Source: Lachnospiraceae bacterium (GTDB taxonomy: Bacteria; Bacillota_A; Clostridia; Lachnospirales; Lachnospiraceae). From it: a stretch of 10,065 nt of DNA. The DNA is taken from contig JAGAES010000139.1 of NCBI GenBank assembly GCA_017613055.1, forward strand, positions 1-10,065. The letters are read 5' to 3'. How positions within the stretch are numbered: position 1 is the first letter of the stretch; every line of letters begins with the position of its first letter. Shown here piece by piece: positions 6,903-10,065 of the stretch. Below the pieces are notes generated by a model that saw only the letters and a program-made list of their open reading frames with translations, was not told the DNA's origin and did no database searches. Both the position numbers and the translations under genes were made by a program.

Positions 6903-7993
6903 CAGAATGCTCCTTCCTTCACGCGGACAATCACGGGTTCTCCGCCTGCCGGAGCCCAGATGTTCTGTACATCGGGTTCCATGACGCGAATCGCGGCTTC
7001 CTCGCTCGCGATATAAACCTTGTCGTCTTTCTCACCGACGACCATCGACCTTAGCTTCAGCCGGTCATTCAGGGCCATCAGGCCGCCGTTGAAACCAAGC
7101 ACAATCGAGAACGGTCCGGTAACCAGCAGACTCGGGAAGACGGTTCTGAGGAACGAAAGACGTTTCTTCGTTTCCTCGTCTTTCTTTTCGATGGTGCTCC
7201 AGAACGGAGCGGCGATCACATTTGCCGCCTCGGTAAGGGTAAGTCCCTGTACACGGAGCAGATAATCGAGAATGTAGGTGATGACCTCGGTATCGGTCTG
7301 GAGGTTGCATTTGTAACCGAACATCTCGATGAACCGGCGGTTGGCGTCATACGAGGAAATCTCGCCGTTGTGAACGACCGAATAATCAAGGAGCGTGAAC
7401 GGATGCGCGCCGCCCCACCAGCCGGGGGTGTTGGTCGGATAACGTCCGTGTGCGGTCCAGCAGTAGCCTTCGTACTCATCGAGGCGGTAGAAGCGGCCGA
7501 CGTCCTCGGGGAAACCTACGGCTTTGAAGGTTCCCATGTTCTTACCGCTTGAGAAGACGTAAGCGCCTTTCATGTCCGTGTTGATCTTCATAACGGTGCG
7601 TGCCACGAATTCTTTCTCATCGAGCTGCAGATCCGCGAGAACCGATTTGAGCGGGGTTACGAAATAACGGTATATAATAGGCTCATCCGTAATCTCCGGA
7701 ATCTTTCTGGTCGGAATCAGCTCGCCCTTGACGACTTCAAAGTGCTCTTTCAAAAATGCCTCGCATGCCTTTCTGGTATCGCGGCAATCGAAGAACATGT
7801 GAAACGCATAGTAGTCTTTGTAAGCGGGGTAGATGCCGTAGCCGGCGAAACCGCCGCCGAGGCCGTTTGAGCGGTCGTGCATCGGCTTCATCGACTCGAT
7901 GATCGACTGTCCGCTCATTTTCTTTCCTTCCTTGGAAATCACTGCTGCGATGGCGCAACCGGAGGGGATGCGCACCTGACCTTCCTGTTTCAT
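6902..7993 (-). CDS. Glutamate synthase class II glutamine amidotransferase subunit
   Basis: This 363-residue protein is the Ntn-type glutaminase half of the split glutamate synthase: it hydrolyses glutamine and passes ammonia to the FMN subunit. The catalytic residue should be Cys13 (IPSGCAIAAV). It must become N-terminal in Ntn enzymes, so removal of a 12-residue leader (MKQEGQVRIPSG) is inferred. Other class II signatures are present: HGRYPTN (182-188), VHNGEISSY (207-215) and QTDTEVI (232-238). It is first in the operon. The ATG at 7993 has AAAGGAAG upstream with 6 nt spacing. A separate amidotransferase followed by FMN and GXGXG genes is the archaeal-type arrangement. PurF or GlmS are excluded by the missing phosphoribosyl or isomerase domains and by context. 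Confidence 0.94.
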   Translation of the reverse strand: MKQEGQVRIPSGCAIAAVISKEGKKMSGQSIIESMKPMHDRSNGLGGGFAGYGIYPAYKDYYAFHMFFDCRDTRKACEAFLKEHFEVVKGELIPTRKIPEITDEPIIYRYFVTPLKSVLADLQLDEKEFVARTVMKINTDMKGAYVFSSGKNMGTFKAVGFPEDVGRFYRLDEYEGYCWTAHGRYPTNTPGWWGGAHPFTLLDYSVVHNGEISSYDANRRFIEMFGYKCNLQTDTEVITYILDYLLRVQGLTLTEAANVIAAPFWSTIEKKDEETKKRLSFLRTVFPSLLVTGPFSIVLGFNGGLMALNDRLKLRSMVVGEKDDKVYIASEEAAIRVMEPDVQNIWAPAGGEPVIVRVKEGAF

Positions 7994-8034
7994 GGATGTC
8001 TTCCTTTCTGCATCATGGCTTTTAGAGAAAAGGA

Positions 8035-8087
8035 AAAGGCGCTCATCGATACACAGACACGCGGCCTGTCCATCAATGAACGCCTTT
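8035..8087 (-). promoter_or_regulatory. Leader hairpin (possible attenuator) of the glt operon
   Basis: In the glt mRNA leader, AAAGGCGTTCATTGAT (8087-8072) pairs with ATCGATGAGCGCCTTT (8050-8035) as a continuous 16 bp stem with two G-U pairs. The apical part (8071-8051) can form a further 4-5 bp stem, GACA/TGTC, around a G/C-rich loop. It is followed by TTTTCCTTTTCTCT, a pyrimidine tract broken by two C, so as a terminator it would be leaky. It begins 14 nt after the -10 box and ends 41 nt before the start codon. The same first bases open the hairpin in front of glnN, which points to a shared regulator, most simply the ANTAR protein encoded at the end of this operon. No canonical twin hexaloop (A at 1, G at 4) ANTAR motif could be drawn. 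Confidence 0.65.
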
Positions 8088-8101
8088 GCTCATTTGCCCG
8101 A

Positions 8102-8130
8102 ATTATACGCCCGTATATTTCATATGTCAA
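8102..8130 (-). promoter_or_regulatory. Consensus sigma-A promoter of the glt operon
   Basis: Read on the minus strand, TTGACA (8130-8125) and TATAAT (8107-8102) are both perfect consensus with the ideal 17 bp spacing. A run of seven A (8140-8134) just upstream of the -35 box could act as an UP element. Transcription should start near 8095, giving a leader of about 100 nt. A promoter this strong fits genes whose output is set after initiation, by attenuation or activity control. Confidence 0.9.
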
Positions 8131-8144
8131 GTGTTTTTTTCGCC

Positions 8145-8154
8145 GCTTTAAAGC
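8145..8154. promoter_or_regulatory. 10-bp palindrome between the divergent promoters
   Basis: GCTTTAAAGC is a perfect palindrome lying 15 bp upstream of the glt -35 box and 26 bp upstream of the thiT -35 box. Its position would suit an operator or activator site. A palindrome this short is expected by chance about once in 1 kb, so support is weak. Confidence 0.25.
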
Positions 8155-8180
8155 ACCGAAGAAAACAACGCGACTCCGCA

Positions 8181-8209
8181 TTGACTTTCGGGGCCCGTTG
8201 TGATAAATT
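8181..8209 (+). promoter_or_regulatory. Probable sigma-A promoter of thiT
   Basis: TTGACT (8181-8186, five of six to consensus) lies 17 bp before TAAATT (8204-8209, four of six), within an AT-rich run. The predicted start near 8216 leaves a leader of only about 27 nt, too short for a TPP riboswitch. AGAGGA at 8231-8236 is the ribosome site, 6 nt before ATG 8243. It is divergent from the glt promoter; the 51-bp stretch 8130-8180 separates the two promoters. Confidence 0.6.
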
Positions 8210-8242
8210 GAATTAAAAAATCATACGGAAAGAGGACCTTCT

Positions 8243-8941
8243 ATGTTTCCTTTTCTTTTACAGTTTATAAGCCGTTCGGAAGACGGTTCCTATGTTCTTG
8301 AAAAAGCGGGCTTTGTTGTGTTCGGTATTGCGATTTTCCTGCTCATCTGTGTTTCTGCGGCAATTATGACGCGTAAGGATAAAAACGATTCCCGCCGCGC
8401 GGTCCGTCTGACGGTTTCCGCGATTTCGATTGCGCTTGCATTCATCACTTCGTATATTCAGCTCTTTAAACTTCCGTGGGGCGGATCCGTAACGCTCTTC
8501 AGCATGTTCTTCGTATGCTTTGTCGGATACCTTTACGGACCGTCGGCCGGAATCACGGCAGCATTTGCCTACGGCATTTTACAGTTCCTGCAGTCGGGCG
8601 GAAGCTACATCCTGTCGATTCCGCAGGTACTGTTCGATTATATCCTGGCATTTGCCGCACTCGGCATTGCAGGCTTCTTCTATAAAGCCAAGAACGGCCT
8701 GATTATCGGTTTCATCGCGGGCTGCATTGCGCGAGGCGTGTTCGCGTCGATCGCGGGTTATCTGTACTGGATGGATTACATGCCCGAGAGCTTTCCGAAG
8801 AAGCTCGCGTTCCTGTATCCGCTTGCGTATAATTACAGTTATATACTGATTGAAATGGCATTTACACTGGTTATTCTTTCGATTCCTTCCGTACGGAAAG
8901 CAATCAGGCGGATCGCGTTCGAAGCGACGAGAGAGGATTGA
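8243..8941 (+). CDS. thiT: ThiT-like ECF transporter S-component (thiamine or related substrate)
   Basis: This 232-residue integral membrane protein matches the thiamine S-component ThiT of energy-coupling factor transporters, which captures substrate and works with shared EcfA/A'/T subunits encoded elsewhere. Family features are LPWGGSVTLFSM (77-88), IPQVLFDYILAFAALGIAG (126-144) and the YPLAYNYSY segment (192-200). Residues equivalent to thiamine contacts of Lactococcus ThiT appear to be Asp132 (for Glu84), Trp176, Tyr192 and Asn197. The His that stacks on thiamine (His125) falls on Ala168 in ARGVFASIAGYLYW. An extra N-terminal membrane segment (about 22-42) and a basic linker precede the usual six helices, so the protein is longer than typical ThiT. 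No TPP riboswitch is seen upstream. It lies between two nitrogen operons with its own promoter. The S-component family is clear; thiamine as substrate is likely but not certain. Confidence 0.82.
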   Translation: MFPFLLQFISRSEDGSYVLEKAGFVVFGIAIFLLICVSAAIMTRKDKNDSRRAVRLTVSAISIALAFITSYIQLFKLPWGGSVTLFSMFFVCFVGYLYGPSAGITAAFAYGILQFLQSGGSYILSIPQVLFDYILAFAALGIAGFFYKAKNGLIIGFIAGCIARGVFASIAGYLYWMDYMPESFPKKLAFLYPLAYNYSYILIEMAFTLVILSIPSVRKAIRRIAFEATRED

Positions 8942-8973
8942 AAACGCCCGGAAAAATTTTTTGAAATTGGGGG

Positions 8974-9002
8974 TTGACAATCCGAAAAAGCGGGTTTATA
9001 AT
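8974..9002 (+). promoter_or_regulatory. Consensus sigma-A promoter of glnN
   Basis: TTGACA (8974-8979) and TATAAT (8997-9002) are perfect consensus boxes 17 bp apart, with an AT-rich stretch (8951-8967) upstream that may serve as an UP element. The -10 box continues TCGG, as in the glt promoter at 8102. Transcription should start near 9009, leaving a leader of about 80 nt that contains the hairpin at 9018-9058. Confidence 0.9.
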
Positions 9003-9017
9003 TCGGCACATAAAGGC

Positions 9018-9058
9018 AAAGGCGTCTTTGAGTGGCAACACTCAGAGGCGCTTTTTTT
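9018..9058 (+). terminator. Leader terminator/attenuator upstream of glnN
   Basis: AAAGGCGTCTTTGAGTG (9018-9034) pairs with 9039-9055 in a 17 bp stem with three G-U pairs, closed by a GCAA tetraloop (GNRA type). Seven T (9052-9058) follow or overlap the base. This has the form of an intrinsic terminator, but it sits between the glnN promoter and its start codon, so regulated attenuation is the natural reading. It would also stop read-through from thiT, which has no obvious terminator of its own. The bases AAAGGC occur twice in tandem (9012-9017 and 9018-9023), giving a possible alternative pairing register. Confidence 0.82.
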
Positions 9059-9088
9059 ATTGCAAAACAAGATGAGAGGAGAACTCAC

Positions 9089-10065
9089 ATGAAAACAGTA
9101 TCGGATTATTTCGGAACGAATGTATTTGATGACAGAGTGATGCGCGCCAATCTTTCGGCAGATGTGTACCGCTCGCTTCGCAAGACGATTGACGAGGGCA
9201 AGGAACTCGACATCAGCGTTGCCAACGCGGTTGCGGAAGCGATGAAGAATTGGGCAGTCGAGAAAGGAGCGACACATTTTACGCATTGGTTCCAGCCGCT
9301 TACCGGAATCACCGCCGAGAAGCACGACAGCTTCATCAGCCCGGCTCCGGACGGAAGCGTAATCATGGAATTCTCCGGCAAGGAACTGATCAAGGGTGAG
9401 CCGGACGCGTCCTCGTTCCCGAGCGGCGGTCTCCGCGCCACATTCGAAGCGAGAGGATATACCGCATGGGATCCTACTTCTTACGCATTCATTAAAGGAA
9501 AGACGCTCTGCATTCCGACCGCGTTCTGTTCCTACGGCGGACCGGCACTCGATAAGAAGACGCCTCTGCTCCGTTCGATGGAAGTGCTCAGCAAGCAGGC
9601 GCTCAGAATTCTGAAACTCTTCGGTAACAAGACCGCGAAACGTGTTGTTTCCTCGGTCGGACCGGAGCAGGAATACTTCCTTGTTACGAAAGAAATGTTT
9701 GATAAACGTCCTGACCTCTGCTTCACCGGCCGTACGTTGTTCGGTGCGAAGCCCCCGAAGGGACAGGAGATGGACGATCATTACTTCGGTGTTATCAAGC
9801 CGAGAGTAGCGGCCTTTATGGAAGATTTGAACGATGAGCTTTGGAAGCTCGGAATTCTCGCCAAGACCGAGCACAACGAAGTAGCTCCCGCACAGCATGA
9901 GCTGGCGCCGATTTACTCGACGACGAACATCGCGACCGATCACAACCAGCTGACGATGGAAATCATGCAGAAGGTTGCCGCCAAGCACGGTCTTGTATGT
10001 CTGCTTCATGAGAAGCCGTTCGCAGGCGTGAACGGTTCCGGTAAGCACAACAACTGGTCCATCGC
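9089..10065 (+). CDS. glnN: Type III glutamine synthetase, N-terminal part (3' end outside window)
   Basis: The frame runs from ATG 9089 to the window end without a stop (325 full codons plus two bases); type III enzymes are usually about 700 residues. Recognisable family signatures are WFQPLTG (67-73), [20 protein letters not shown] (110-129), [18 protein letters not shown] (146-163), [11 protein letters not shown] (189-199), [15 protein letters not shown] (262-276) and [19 protein letters not shown] (307-325). These cover the glutamate, ATP and metal ligand regions. It makes glutamine from glutamate and ammonium in the cytoplasm. AGAGGAG at 9075-9081, 7 nt upstream, supports the start. It is a second glutamine synthetase, unrelated in detail to the type I enzyme at 2927-1716. 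Its promoter and leader closely resemble those of the glt operon, so co-regulation is likely. A long antisense frame over this gene (10048-8996) is a shadow. Confidence 0.96.
   Translation, partial: MKTVSDYFGTNVFDDRVMRANLSADVYRSLRKTIDEGKELDISVANAVAEAMKNWAVEKGATHFTHWFQPLTGITAEKHDSFISPAPDGSVIMEFSGKELIKGEPDASSFPSGGLRATFEARGYTAWDPTSYAFIKGKTLCIPTAFCSYGGPALDKKTPLLRSMEVLSKQALRILKLFGNKTAKRVVSSVGPEQEYFLVTKEMFDKRPDLCFTGRTLFGAKPPKGQEMDDHYFGVIKPRVAAFMEDLNDELWKLGILAKTEHNEVAPAQHELAPIYSTTNIATDHNQLTMEIMQKVAAKHGLVCLLHEKPFAGVNGSGKHNNWSI

Noticed and set aside
6057..7016. 319-codon plus-strand open frame opposite the FMN subunit
   Set aside because: Arg/His/Val-rich antisense translation of a strongly conserved gene, with no ribosome site or family motif.
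7990..8017. Upstream ORF MMQKGRHP overlapping the amidotransferase start (ATGA)
   Set aside because: No ribosome site precedes it, and its codons coincide with the ribosome site of the real gene; coupling cannot be supported.
8072..8092. Leader mini-ORF MSKGVH in the glt mRNA as a leader peptide
   Set aside because: ATG at 8092 has no ribosome site and lies within a few bases of the predicted transcription start; no run of Gln or Glu codons.
7994..8242. TPP riboswitch upstream of thiT
   Set aside because: Conserved TPP elements such as CTGAGA and the ACCTGATCTGG region are absent, and the predicted leader is only about 27 nt.
8942..8973. Dedicated terminator for thiT
   Set aside because: The stretch has A and T runs around a short C/G patch but no convincing stem; termination at 9018-9058 is more likely.
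9003..9060. Canonical ANTAR twin-hairpin RNA motif (two hexaloops with A1 and G4)
   Set aside because: Neither leader could be folded by eye into two stems with such hexaloops; only the long hairpin is supported.
8996..10048. 350-codon minus-strand open frame opposite glnN
   Set aside because: It is a shadow of the clear type III glutamine synthetase frame on the plus strand; the translation is Arg/Leu-rich with no recognisable domain and crosses the glnN promoter leader.

Overview
The window looks like a chromosomal segment of an anaerobic Clostridia-type bacterium (Bacillota), probably Lachnospirales or a close relative. This rests on four things: a glutamate synthase split into separate class II amidotransferase, FMN and GXGXG proteins; a glutamine synthetase gene followed by an ANTAR-type RNA-binding regulator; an ECF thiamine S-component; and near-consensus sigma-A promoters with strong GGAGG-like ribosome sites. 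Assignments come from reading motifs, not from database searches.

Layout: 1-1061 (+) is the 3' part of a beta-helix glycoside hydrolase resembling GH120 beta-xylosidases. It converges, with only 4 bp between, on a seven-gene minus-strand nitrogen operon. Read in the direction of transcription, the operon starts at a consensus promoter (8130-8102) and a leader with a long hairpin (8087-8035). The genes follow in this order: glutamine amidotransferase subunit (7993-6902), FMN/iron-sulfur glutamate synthase subunit (6902-5397), four-cluster ferredoxin (5392-4946), FAD/NAD(P) oxidoreductase (4949-3717), GXGXG subunit (3714-2995), short type I glutamine synthetase (2927-1716) and ANTAR regulator (1650-1066). 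Divergently on the plus strand lie a ThiT-like S-component (8243-8941) and, behind its own consensus promoter and a leader terminator, a type III glutamine synthetase glnN (9089 to beyond the window end).

Together the genes encode both halves of the GS-GOGAT ammonium assimilation cycle. Two unlike glutamine synthetases make glutamine, and a split glutamate synthase moves the amide to 2-oxoglutarate. The ferredoxin-like protein and the FAD protein probably supply electrons in place of a classical GltD. The ANTAR protein at the end of the operon is the likely regulator.

The most interesting signal is regulatory. The glt-operon and glnN promoters are both TTGACA-17-TATAAT, both continue TCGG, and both are followed 14-15 nt later by AAAGGCGT opening a 16-17 bp hairpin with a 3' pyrimidine/U tract. 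These look like matched transcription attenuators, and the ANTAR protein, whose pseudo-receiver lacks the phospho-acceptor Asp, is a good candidate to act on them. Secondary oddities are a Lys where glutamine synthetase I normally has its active-site flap Glu, an Ala where ThiT normally has the thiamine-stacking His, and stem-loops upstream of glnA. No mobile elements, CRISPR arrays, rRNA or tRNA genes were seen.
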